From Tenacibaculum sp. (GTDB lineage Bacteria > Bacteroidota > Bacteroidia > Flavobacteriales > Flavobacteriaceae): DNA of 64,000 bases. Where the stretch lies: assembly GCA_022448525.1 (NCBI GenBank), contig JAKVCX010000001.1:546734-610733 (forward strand), written 5' to 3'. This document shows positions 53,525 to 62,147 of this stretch, one piece after another; position 1 is the first letter of the stretch; each line of letters opens with the position of its first letter. The notes beneath the pieces were generated by a model that did no database searches, was not told where the DNA came from, and saw nothing but the letters and a program-made list of their open reading frames with translations. The position numbers and the translations under genes are program-made.

Positions 53525-54553
53525 ATGAAGAAATTATTAATTGCCCTCATAACAGCAACTTCAAGTTTATCCGGATTTAGCCAAGATGGCCCAGAAGGAG
53601 TTTTATTTTCAAGTCTTGAAGACGCGAACAGGTTAACTCAAGCCTACATGAATCCTGCAATGAAAGGTTTAATATATAGTATGAATAGTGGTTGGTATCA
53701 CACAGCTAAAGTTCATAAAAAATTTGGATTCGATTTTTCATTTGGACTAAACGGTTCTATGATTCCGTCAAAAGACGAAATGTTCACCTTAAGCAATTTA
53801 ACATCAGTAAATCAACCAACCGGAACTATAACTTCTGCAACTGTTGGTGGATCTGAAAACGATGGAACAACAGCAACTGTAACTTTCCAAGAAGAGATTG
53901 GTGGAATTAATACAACATATACAGGAACTTTCGATATGCCAGGAGGAATTAAAGAAGACCTTCCGTTAAATGCAGTTCCAACAGTTTTTATTCAAGCTGG
54001 TGTTGGTCTTCCTTTTAAAACCGAAGCAATAGTTCGATTTATCCCAAAAGTAGGACAAGATGACGTCAAGGGAAGTCTTCTAGGGTTTGGCCTTAAAAAA
54101 GAAATAACAGATTGGTTTGGTCCAATGGATAAAACTCCACTGCATATTTCCTTATTAGCCAGCTATACAAACATGAATGTAGATTATGATATCGTTGATG
54201 ATAATCCAACGGATGATATTGATATTCAAAACGGAAAGGTAGATTTAGACTTAAACTCTTATACTATTCAGGCAATCGCTTCATTAAATTTTCCAGTAAT
54301 TAATATTTATGGAGGCGTTGGATATTCTGGAGGCTCATCGTCATTAGATATGCTTGGAACATATACCGTAACATATAACGGATCTTTAAATCAAAGAACT
54401 CTTACAGATCCTTTAAATTTAGATTTTGATGCAGGTGGATTCAGAAGCACAATTGGAGCACGACTAAGTCTAGGTTTTTTCAAACTTTTTGCAGATTATA
54501 CGATTCAAGAATACAACTCTGTTAATGCAGGAATAGCGTTTAGTTTTAGATAA
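53525..54553 (+). CDS. DUF6588 outer-membrane barrel-type protein
   Basis: The 342-residue protein has a signal peptide and a beta-strand-rich body typical for DUF6588: SSLEDANRLTQAYMNPAMKG, FGFDFSFGLNGSMIP, AVPTVFIQAGVGLPFKTE, GFGLKKEITDWFG, NINIYGGVGYSGGSSS-like block and a final aromatic strand VNAGIAFSFR. Such proteins are predicted outer-membrane barrels of unknown function. Stand-alone gene with a palindromic terminator. Confidence 0.85.
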   Translation: MKKLLIALITATSSLSGFSQDGPEGVLFSSLEDANRLTQAYMNPAMKGLIYSMNSGWYHTAKVHKKFGFDFSFGLNGSMIPSKDEMFTLSNLTSVNQPTGTITSATVGGSENDGTTATVTFQEEIGGINTTYTGTFDMPGGIKEDLPLNAVPTVFIQAGVGLPFKTEAIVRFIPKVGQDDVKGSLLGFGLKKEITDWFGPMDKTPLHISLLASYTNMNVDYDIVDDNPTDDIDIQNGKVDLDLNSYTIQAIASLNFPVINIYGGVGYSGGSSSLDMLGTYTVTYNGSLNQRTLTDPLNLDFDAGGFRSTIGARLSLGFFKLFADYTIQEYNSVNAGIAFSFR

Positions 54554-54577
54554 AAATTTAATTTCTTGTTATAAACC

Positions 54578-54606
54578 AAAGCACTTGGAAATTTCCAAGT
54601 GCTTTT
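54578..54606. terminator. Perfect palindromic terminator
   Basis: AAAGCACTTGGAAA and TTTCCAAGTGCTTT are perfect inverted copies with a minimal loop, followed by T. Confidence 0.88.
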
Positions 54607-54631
54607 ACTTTTATATGAATAGGCAAATAGC

Positions 54632-54639
54632 TATTTTTG
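54632..54639 (+). promoter_or_regulatory. Putative mdh -7 box
   Basis: TATTTTTG fits TAnnTTTG and lies 39 bases before the mdh ATG. Confidence 0.35.
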
Positions 54640-54678
54640 TGAATCTTATTTAATAATTTTCAATAAAATATATATAAA

Positions 54679-55605
54679 ATGAAAGTAACAGTTGTAGGAG
54701 CAGGTGCTGTAGGTGCAAGTTGTGCTGAGTACATTGCTATTAAAGATTTCGCTTCAGAAGTGGTTTTAGTAGACATTAAAGAAGGATTTGCTGAAGGTAA
54801 AGCAATGGATTTAATGCAAACTGCTTCTTTAAATGGGTTCGACACTAAAATTGTTGGAACAACTGGAGATTATAGCAAAACTGCTGGTTCTGATATCTGT
54901 GTAATTACTTCTGGAATTGCTCGTAAACCTGGAATGTCTCGTGACGAGTTATTAGGAATTAACGCTGGAATTGTAAAATCAGTTTCTGCAAGTTTAATTG
55001 AGCACTCTCCAAACACAATTATCATAGTTGTATCAAACCCAATGGATACAATGACTTATTTAGTTCACAAAACAACTGGTTTACCTAAAAATAGAATCAT
55101 CGGAATGGGTGGTGCTTTAGATTCTGCTCGTTTCAAATACAGATTAGCTGAAGCATTAGAAGCTCCAATTTCTGACGTTGACGGTATGGTTATCGGTGGA
55201 CACTCTGATAAAGGAATGGTTCCTTTAACTCGTTTAGCTACTCGTAACTCTGTTCCTGTTTCTGAGTTCTTATCAGAAGAAAGATTAGAGCAAGTAAAGC
55301 AAGACACTAAAGTTGGTGGAGCTACATTAACTGGATTATTAGGAACTTCTGCTTGGTATGCACCAGGAGCTGCTGTATCTGGATTAGTTCAAGCAATCGC
55401 TTGTGATCAAAAGAAAATCTACCCATGTTCTGCTTTATTAGATGGTGAATATGGATTATCTGATTTATGTATCGGAGTTCCTGTAGTATTAGGAAGAAAC
55501 GGTATTGAAAAAATCGTTGAAATTAACTTAAGTGATTCTGAAAAAGAGCACTTAGCTGCATCTGCAGAAGCTGTTAAAAACAACAACTCGAACTTAGAAT
55601 TTTAA
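54679..55605 (+). CDS. mdh: Malate dehydrogenase, LDH-like
   Basis: The enzyme oxidises malate to oxaloacetate in the TCA cycle. The 308-residue protein shows the NAD-binding VTVVGAGAVGASCAEY, the Asp of VVLVDIKEG selecting NAD, the substrate-loop arginines in ITSGIARKPGMSRDEL, the SNPMDTMTYL block, GGALDSARF with a catalytic Asp-Arg pair and the catalytic His in GGHSDKGM. The arginines at the loop favour malate over lactate. Flanked by a promoter box and a terminator, so it is a single-gene unit. Confidence 0.95.
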   Translation: MKVTVVGAGAVGASCAEYIAIKDFASEVVLVDIKEGFAEGKAMDLMQTASLNGFDTKIVGTTGDYSKTAGSDICVITSGIARKPGMSRDELLGINAGIVKSVSASLIEHSPNTIIIVVSNPMDTMTYLVHKTTGLPKNRIIGMGGALDSARFKYRLAEALEAPISDVDGMVIGGHSDKGMVPLTRLATRNSVPVSEFLSEERLEQVKQDTKVGGATLTGLLGTSAWYAPGAAVSGLVQAIACDQKKIYPCSALLDGEYGLSDLCIGVPVVLGRNGIEKIVEINLSDSEKEHLAASAEAVKNNNSNLEF

Positions 55606-55628
55606 TTGTAAGTTCATTTAACATATTT

Positions 55629-55661
55629 AAAAAGCAATCTCAAATTAGAGATTGCTTTTTT
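55629..55661 (+). terminator. Rho-independent terminator of mdh
   Basis: AAAAAGCAATCTC (55629-55641) pairs with GAGATTGCTTTTTT (55648-55661) around AAATTA. Confidence 0.92.
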
Positions 55662-55692
55662 GTTTTTATCTTAGTTATAAATTTTACCACTA

Positions 55693-56175
55693 ATGGATAT
55701 TTCATATAGAAAAGTTGAACAACGAGACAATCCTTATTTAGCAAAAATGATTCGAGGCGTTATTGAGGAATTTGATGCCCCAAGAACCGGAACTGTTTAT
55801 TCAGATAGTTCAACAGATACACTTTTTGAATTATTTCAAGAGTCAAATTCAGTTTTATGGGTTGCTGAGCAAAATAACGAAGCCATTGGTTGTTGCGGAA
55901 TTTTTCCAACAGAAGGTCTTGATAATGGTTATTGTGAACTAGTAAAATTCTATATTTCAGATAAAGCCAGAGGAAAAGGCATCGGGAAAGAGTTAATGCT
56001 TAAAACCATTGATTCCGCAAAAGAATTTGGTTATACTCATATTTACCTTGAGAGTTTACCTCATTTTTCAAAAGCAATTTCAATGTATGAAGAATCAGGA
56101 TTTATAACCATCGATAAACAATTAGGAAATTCAGGTCATTCGAGTTGTAATGTATGGATGCTTAAAAAGATTTAA
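55693..56175 (+). CDS. GNAT-family N-acetyltransferase
   Basis: The 160-residue protein has the GNAT fold: YRKVEQRDNPYLAKMIRGVI, the acetyl-CoA loop SDKARGKGIGKELMLKTID (RxxGxG) and the FSKAISMYEESGF block near the C-terminus. It resembles small-molecule acetyltransferases. Substrate unknown. Stand-alone gene. The region 56176-56369 holds no clear feature. Confidence 0.88.
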   Translation: MDISYRKVEQRDNPYLAKMIRGVIEEFDAPRTGTVYSDSSTDTLFELFQESNSVLWVAEQNNEAIGCCGIFPTEGLDNGYCELVKFYISDKARGKGIGKELMLKTIDSAKEFGYTHIYLESLPHFSKAISMYEESGFITIDKQLGNSGHSSCNVWMLKKI

Positions 56176-56369
56176 ATAAAAATCACACCTACCAAACCTT
56201 ATGTAATAAGATATTATTGCTGTTTCAAAACGAAATTTTGTAAACTTTCTTAAAATCAGCAAGAAAATGTTAAAATATTCATAACAAGTGTAAGTCTTTC
56301 GGAAATCGCTCGTCTATAGATAAAGAGACGTATTTAAAGTTTCTTTTTCATAGTTTTTCATAGCAATTT

Positions 56370-56390
56370 CCCGCTTCACCTTGAAGCGGG
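56370..56390. terminator. Hairpin at the end of the glycosyltransferase operon
   Basis: CCCGCTTC (56370-56377) and GAAGCGGG (56383-56390) form a perfect GC-rich stem. U-tracts are weak on both strands. Confidence 0.6.
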
Positions 56391-56391
56391 T

Positions 56392-57105
56392 TTATTGTTT
56401 AAAAATTTTTCTAAAAACAAATTTAGATATTCCTAAAACGTAAAAGAAAGGCTTCATAAATACTGAAGTTAACCCCACTTTTAATCGTATTTCCTCTTTA
56501 TATAAGCTCCAATTATAATTCTTTGAAACTCCTTCTTCTCCACAGATTGCTGCAACCACACGTAATTGTTTAAAGGCAACCTTTGATTTGAATAATTTTA
56601 AATTTAACTGGTAGTCTCCAAGAATTTTAAAATTAGTATCGTAACTAGTTTTAGAAAACAAACTTCTTCTATAAAAAACTGATTGATGATGTAACGTGTT
56701 TTTGTACCATAACATTCTTGAAAAACTAGATTTAAACTTCAGCCCGTTTTGGTATTCTATCTCTCCGAAAAGCAATTGCTTGTCTTGAATACTTTCTTGA
56801 AAAACTTTATGTAATACAGTTTCATTACTAAATACATCATCAGTTCCCAAAAAATACAACCATTCTCCTCTAGCCTTTCTTATTCCTTTATTCATTGCAT
56901 CATAAATTCCTGAATCTTCCTCTGAAACATAATTGAATGGTAGTTTTAAGCTTTGCAAAAATTCTTTGGTCCCATCAGTAGAATCACCATCTATAATCCA
57001 AACCTCATAACTCTGATAAGTCTGTAATAGTATACTTTGAACACAATTTTTCAAAGCATTCAGATTATTATAAGATGGTACTATTATGGAAACTTTCGGT
57101 TTGAT
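56392..57105 (-). CDS. Family 2 glycosyltransferase, non-canonical start
   Basis: The GT-A fold is clear: KPKVSIIVPSYNNLNALKNC, DGDSTDGTKEFL and the DXD-like FLGTDDVF, which binds the nucleotide sugar with a metal, then HHQSVFYRRSLF. The conserved N-terminus reaches 57103 but no ATG, GTG or TTG is present before it; the first TTG (57054) would remove SIIVPSYNN. The frame is continuous with the upstream glycosyltransferase gene across its TAA stop at 57112. An ATC at 57103-57105 is taken here as the provisional start (237 residues). Probably works with the neighbour on an envelope glycan. Confidence 0.8.
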   Translation of the reverse strand: MKPKVSIIVPSYNNLNALKNCVQSILLQTYQSYEVWIIDGDSTDGTKEFLQSLKLPFNYVSEEDSGIYDAMNKGIRKARGEWLYFLGTDDVFSNETVLHKVFQESIQDKQLLFGEIEYQNGLKFKSSFSRMLWYKNTLHHQSVFYRRSLFSKTSYDTNFKILGDYQLNLKLFKSKVAFKQLRVVAAICGEEGVSKNYNWSLYKEEIRLKVGLTSVFMKPFFYVLGISKFVFRKIFKQ

Positions 57106-57111
57106 ATTACT

Positions 57112-58218
57112 TTAGTTTATGAAATAATCGTCTAATTTTTTCTCCTCATTCTCCCAACATAATTCAGTCTTAGCATTTCGTTGGTTTTCTTTTATCTTTC
57201 CGTACAATTCTTTATCTGAAAGAATAGATTCTATCGCTTTTGCTATCTTTTTTGGACTATAATTGTTAACAGCAACACCAACTTTATAAGAATTAACAAT
57301 ACGATTAATCTCAATCAAGCTTCCAGAAATAATTGGTAATTCGGCGTGTATATAATCGAATAATTTATTCGGTAATGAAAACTCAAAACTCTTACCCAAA
57401 GGTTCTTCTAAAACCATTCCTATATCAGCAATTTGAGTATAATTTGGCAAAACATCATGAGCCACTCTTCCTAAAAAATGGACCCTTTTATCCATCTTTT
57501 CTTTTGAAACAAATTCTATTAACTCCTCCTCTACTTTACCGTAACCTATAATTACCAAGTCAACATCTTTTAAAAAATGTAAGGCTTGTATCATCGGCTT
57601 TATTCCTCTTCCAGGATTTAAAACTCCCTGATACAAAACAACTTTATTTTTAGTTGGGAAACATACATTCTCCTTTTTAACAGTTCTATCTAACAAAGGG
57701 ACATTTCGTATAAGTCCCATGTTATTATCGTAGCGCTTATTGTAGAAATCAACAATAGATTGACTAACTGTGTACGATTTCTTAATTCTCGGCAGAAAGA
57801 AATCTTCTAATTTTCTCCAAAATGTCTTAACAAATTGTCTTCCTTGTAACTCTGGACCTTCTGAAAATAATTCATGACTATCATATATTAATTCAGACTT
57901 TCTTTTGAATTTACTTGCAAAAAAACAGGCTGGTAATGTATCCAAATCGTTAGACAAAATATAATCCGTTTTATAAAAAAGCAATCGAAAGAATAACCTT
58001 AGATTATACTCAGCATAAAAAAGAAAATTATGATTAAACCAATGTTTTTTTCTGTAGATAGTATATGTTCTACTTACTTGAATTGTATTTGGTAAAACTC
58101 GTCCATAAACAACAACTTCGAAATCTTTCTTAACCAAATATGAACATACTTTATGTACTCTTTGATCCGTAGAAACATCATTGGTTACTGCAACAAAAAC
58201 TCGTTTCTTTTTTGGCAA
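57112..58218 (-). CDS. Family 4 (GT-B) glycosyltransferase
   Basis: The 368-residue protein has the GT4 pattern: VFVAVTNDVSTDQRVHKVCSYL at the N-terminus, VVLYQGVLNPGRGIKPMIQA, VIIGYGKVEEEL, and the C-terminal LGKSFEFSLPNKLFDYIHAELPI containing the EX7E-like acceptor/donor region. Such enzymes transfer sugars to surface polysaccharides or lipids. The next gene, a GT2, continues in the same frame after the TAA stop; the gene starts 3 bases after the ABC ATPase gene. Confidence 0.9.
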   Translation of the reverse strand: MPKKKRVFVAVTNDVSTDQRVHKVCSYLVKKDFEVVVYGRVLPNTIQVSRTYTIYRKKHWFNHNFLFYAEYNLRLFFRLLFYKTDYILSNDLDTLPACFFASKFKRKSELIYDSHELFSEGPELQGRQFVKTFWRKLEDFFLPRIKKSYTVSQSIVDFYNKRYDNNMGLIRNVPLLDRTVKKENVCFPTKNKVVLYQGVLNPGRGIKPMIQALHFLKDVDLVIIGYGKVEEELIEFVSKEKMDKRVHFLGRVAHDVLPNYTQIADIGMVLEEPLGKSFEFSLPNKLFDYIHAELPIISGSLIEINRIVNSYKVGVAVNNYSPKKIAKAIESILSDKELYGKIKENQRNAKTELCWENEEKKLDDYFIN

Positions 58219-58221
58219 GTT

Positions 58222-59004
58222 TTATGAATTTTGATTCGACTCTGAAGATGATGTAGATTCACTAGGCTTCGTTGATTCTTCTTGTTTTTCAGTCTCAACT
58301 TTTTTCTCAACTACTTTTGGTTTAGGTTGCTGCTGAACTACTTCAAATAATTTACCTCCTTCACATTTTACAGTTTTCTGTCTGAATTTAACAATCAACT
58401 GATAATCGTGAGTAGCCATGAAAATAGTTTTTCCACTTTTATGAATCTCATTCAATAATTCCATAACCTCAAGTGAAGTTCTTGGATCAAGATTCCCTGT
58501 TGGTTCATCTGCTAAAATTAATTCCGGATCATTTAATAAAGCTCTCGCAATAGCAACTCTCTGTTGCTCTCCTCCTGAAAGTTCAAAAGTTTTTTTATAA
58601 TACTTTTCTTTCATTCCAACTTTGTTCAGAACTTCATAAATTTTATCCTTACGCTCATCTTTATCCTTCCAACCTGTTGCTTTCAATACAAAATCTAAAT
58701 TGTCAAAAACGTTTCTATCGTTTAGCAACTTAAAATCCTGAAAAACGATTCCAATTTTTCTTCTAAGAAAAGGAATATCCTTCTCTTTAATTTTCTTTAA
58801 ATCAAAACCAACAATACTTCCTAATCCTCGTTGTAACCTTAAATCTCCATACAAGGTTTTTAGCAAACTACTTTTACCACTACCTGTTTTTCCTATCAAA
58901 TAATAAAATTCTCCTTTACGCAAAGTGAAGTTTATTTTCGATAGTACTAACATGTCTCTCTGATAAATATCTGCATTTTCTAAGTGCAGTATAGGTTGCT
59001 TCAT
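58222..59004 (-). CDS. ftsE: FtsE-like ABC ATP-binding protein
   Basis: The 260-residue protein shows Walker [13 protein letters not shown], signature [15 protein letters not shown], Walker [13 protein letters not shown] and the H-loop ATHD, and the overall FtsE/LolD type. FtsE works with FtsX in cell division, but no ftsX is next to it. After the ATPase core (about residue 215) there is a Lys/Glu/Ser/Gln-rich tail ([20 protein letters not shown]), unusual for FtsE. It is the first gene of the glycosyltransferase operon. The assignment to FtsE specifically is moderate. Confidence 0.85.
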   Translation of the reverse strand: MKQPILHLENADIYQRDMLVLSKINFTLRKGEFYYLIGKTGSGKSSLLKTLYGDLRLQRGLGSIVGFDLKKIKEKDIPFLRRKIGIVFQDFKLLNDRNVFDNLDFVLKATGWKDKDERKDKIYEVLNKVGMKEKYYKKTFELSGGEQQRVAIARALLNDPELILADEPTGNLDPRTSLEVMELLNEIHKSGKTIFMATHDYQLIVKFRQKTVKCEGGKLFEVVQQQPKPKVVEKKVETEKQEESTKPSESTSSSESNQNS

Positions 59005-59142
59005 AAAAATGTCGTTTTTACAAATCTATTATTTATTATTCAGTTTAACCACTTTTTTTATTTTTGAAGCGGAATTATCAAACAAAACAAAAAAAATAGC
59101 GTTATTTCTCTTGGGAACAACGAACAAAGGTAAATTTAACGT

Positions 59143-62142
59143 ATGAGATATATATTCGTCATATTTTGTTGCTTTATAAGCATTTCAAGCACTTGGGCAC
59201 AAAAAACTGAATTTCAAACTAATACTGACGCACAATACCATAGAGCAGTTACTTTGTATAACAACAAAGCATATTCTGGTGCACAACGAATTTTCAGGGA
59301 AGTTTCTAAAAACACATCTAAAGTAAATGTAAGAACCGATTCTGATTTTTATGATGCCATGTGTGCGATTAAGCTAAATCAGACAGATGCGGACGAGCAA
59401 GTTTTAAATTTTGTTCGTAAACATCCGTACAGCAGTAAGAAAGAAAAAGCTTTTTTAAATGTTGGAAACTACTATTTTGCCAATAGAAAAGCTTCTCATT
59501 CTTTAAAATGGTATCAACGCGTTGATGAAAAACTACTCAACAAAGAAGAACAAAAAGAGCTGAATTATAAAATGGGATATGCACTTTTAGTATCGAACTA
59601 CCTGAAAGATGCAAAAGCTCGTTTTGCTCCATTATTAGGTGATCCTAGATACGGTACTGATGCTCGTTATTTCTATGGATTTATCTCTTACAAACAACAA
59701 AATTTTGGTGAAGCCGAAGACAATTTAGCTCAGCTTGCCGATAACGAAACGTATAAATCAAAAGCCAATTATTATTTATTAGATATGGCTTTCAAAGGAG
59801 GAAAATTTGAAAAAGCTGTTCAAATCGGTGAGAAGATTTTACCTAAAGCTGAGGAAAAACAAAAATCTGATATTTGTAAAATTATAGGTGAAAGTTACTT
59901 CAACCTTGAAAAATACGAACAAGCAGTTCCTTATTTGAATCAATATCAAGGTAAAAACGGGAAATGGACCAACACTGATTATTATTACTTAGGATTTTCT
60001 TACTACAAACTGGAAGATTACGAAAGTGCTATTGGTCAATTTAATAAAATTATTAACGGGAAAAATACCGTTGCTCAAAATGCCTATTATCACTTAGGTG
60101 TATGTTATTTAAAAGTTGACAAAAAAAATGAAGCTTTAAATGCTTTTAAGAATGCTAGTGAAATGGATTTTGATCCGTTAATTTCTACTGACGCTGATTT
60201 AAATTATGCCAAATTGAGTTATGAAGAAGGAAACCCATACCAAAGTGTTCCAGAGGTTTTAAAAGCTTTTATTTTAAAATATCCTGAATCCGAACATCGC
60301 TCAGAAATCGAGAGTTTATTAGTTACTTCTTATTTACACCAACAAGACTATCAAGGAGCAATTGATTATTTAAATAGTAACAAAAGCTCAAACAATAGCG
60401 ATCTTGCGAATGAAGTTTCTCTTTATAGAGGTATTCAATTATTTAACGAACAAAAATTAAGTCAAGCTTTACCGCGTTTTGAAATTGCAACAGATGCAAA
60501 AAACGACACGATTAGTAACAAGGCAAAATATTGGTTAGGCGAAACTAATTATCAGTTAGGAAACTACAAAAATGCTGTATCTGCGTTCTCTGCAATCGAT
60601 AATTTAGAATTCAAAGACGCGAAGACTTTAAACTATAATCTTGGTTATACCTACTTTAAAATGAAAGATTACGATAATTCTTCAAAGTATTTCCAAGAAT
60701 TTTTAAATCAACAAATAGATGATAACGACTTAAATGATGACGCTTCTAATCGTTTAGGAGATTCTTATTATGCATCTAAAAGATATTCAGAAGCTATTAA
60801 AGCTTATGAAAAAGTAATTAACGAAGGCGGAGTTGGTTCAGATTATGCTCAATACCAAAAAGCAATGAGCACCGGATTAGCTGGAGATGCTAATGGAAAA
60901 ATTAAAGCACTTAATGAATTGACTGAAAACTTTGGCGATTCTAATTTAAAAGATGATGCCTTATTTGAGTTGGCAAGTATTTACGCATCAAAAGGAAAAT
61001 CGAATCAAGCGAAAAAAACATACGATAAGATTCTGAAAGAACATCCTAATAGTAGTTATACTCCTAATGTTTTATTACGTCAAGGTTTATTATTCTACAA
61101 TGAAGGTAGTAACAAAAATGCTCTTCAAAAATTCAAGGAAGTTGTTTCAAAGTTCCCAAACTCTGGAGAAGCGCGACAAGCTGTTTCGAGTGCGAGAAAT
61201 GTATATGTTGATCAAGGTAATGTAAATGAATATGCGAAGTGGGTTAAAAATATCGATTTTGTAAATGTTAGCAATAGTGATATTGACAACACAAGTTATG
61301 AAGCCGCCGAGAATAAATATTTAGAAAACGATACTAACAGAGCTATTTCTGGATTTCAATCTTATTTAAGAGATTTTCCAAAAGGAATTCATGCTTTGAA
61401 GGCTAATTTTTACTTAGGTCAATTACTATTCAATAACAACAAAAAAGATGAAGCTATTGTAAACTATCAATTCGTTACCAACCAAGAGAAAAACGAATTT
61501 TCAGAAGAAGCTTTATCTAAATTAAGTTTGATTTATCTAGAAAAAGAAAGATGGAACGATGCTATTCCACTGTTAGAAAGATTAGAAAAAGAAGCAAACG
61601 TTAGTCAAAATATCATTTTTGCTCAAAGCAACTTAATGAAAGGTTACTACAATAAAAATGAATATGAGAAAACGGTTCAATACGCAGAGAAAGTTTTAAC
61701 GAACGGTAAAATTGACCAAATTGTAGCTGAAGACGCTAGAATTTACATTGCTAGATCTGCTATAAAAACAGGAGACTTTGTTACCGCAGAAGAATATTAT
61801 TCTGTATTAGATGATACTGCAACCGGTGAATTAAAAGCAGAAACTTTATACTATAAGGCTTTCTTCTTAAATGAAGCCGATGCTTTTGAAGATTCGAATA
61901 AAGAAGTTCAAAACTTAATTGCTAATTATTCTACTTACAAATATTGGGGAGTAAAAAGCTACATTGTCATGGCTAAAAATTATTACGAATTAAAAGATGC
62001 TTATCAAGCTACATATATCTTAGACAATATTGTGAAAAACTTCACCCAATTTAAAGATTTAGTTGAAGAAGCTAAAAACGAATTAAGTAAAATAAAAAGT
62101 AAAGAAGCAAAAACAAACGAATCTATCAATTCCCAAAATTAA
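59143..62142 (+). CDS. Large TPR-repeat protein
   Basis: The 999-residue protein has a signal peptide (FVIFCCFISISSTWA) and is built almost wholly of tetratricopeptide-type repeats: ALNAFKNASEMDFDPLISTD, YWLGETNYQLGNYKNAVSAF, AYEKVINEGGVGSDYAQYQK, ALQKFKEVVSKFPNSGEARQ and many more. TPR arrays hold protein partners. It is exported and lies 5 bases upstream of the outer-membrane protein gene, so it is probably a periplasmic partner of that protein. Confidence 0.88.
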   Translation: MRYIFVIFCCFISISSTWAQKTEFQTNTDAQYHRAVTLYNNKAYSGAQRIFREVSKNTSKVNVRTDSDFYDAMCAIKLNQTDADEQVLNFVRKHPYSSKKEKAFLNVGNYYFANRKASHSLKWYQRVDEKLLNKEEQKELNYKMGYALLVSNYLKDAKARFAPLLGDPRYGTDARYFYGFISYKQQNFGEAEDNLAQLADNETYKSKANYYLLDMAFKGGKFEKAVQIGEKILPKAEEKQKSDICKIIGESYFNLEKYEQAVPYLNQYQGKNGKWTNTDYYYLGFSYYKLEDYESAIGQFNKIINGKNTVAQNAYYHLGVCYLKVDKKNEALNAFKNASEMDFDPLISTDADLNYAKLSYEEGNPYQSVPEVLKAFILKYPESEHRSEIESLLVTSYLHQQDYQGAIDYLNSNKSSNNSDLANEVSLYRGIQLFNEQKLSQALPRFEIATDAKNDTISNKAKYWLGETNYQLGNYKNAVSAFSAIDNLEFKDAKTLNYNLGYTYFKMKDYDNSSKYFQEFLNQQIDDNDLNDDASNRLGDSYYASKRYSEAIKAYEKVINEGGVGSDYAQYQKAMSTGLAGDANGKIKALNELTENFGDSNLKDDALFELASIYASKGKSNQAKKTYDKILKEHPNSSYTPNVLLRQGLLFYNEGSNKNALQKFKEVVSKFPNSGEARQAVSSARNVYVDQGNVNEYAKWVKNIDFVNVSNSDIDNTSYEAAENKYLENDTNRAISGFQSYLRDFPKGIHALKANFYLGQLLFNNNKKDEAIVNYQFVTNQEKNEFSEEALSKLSLIYLEKERWNDAIPLLERLEKEANVSQNIIFAQSNLMKGYYNKNEYEKTVQYAEKVLTNGKIDQIVAEDARIYIARSAIKTGDFVTAEEYYSVLDDTATGELKAETLYYKAFFLNEADAFEDSNKEVQNLIANYSTYKYWGVKSYIVMAKNYYELKDAYQATYILDNIVKNFTQFKDLVEEAKNELSKIKSKEAKTNESINSQN

Positions 62143-62147
62143 ATTTC

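Noticed and set aside
54660..54845. Minus-strand frame over the mdh start
   Set aside because: It is the mirror of the mdh coding sequence with no own signals.
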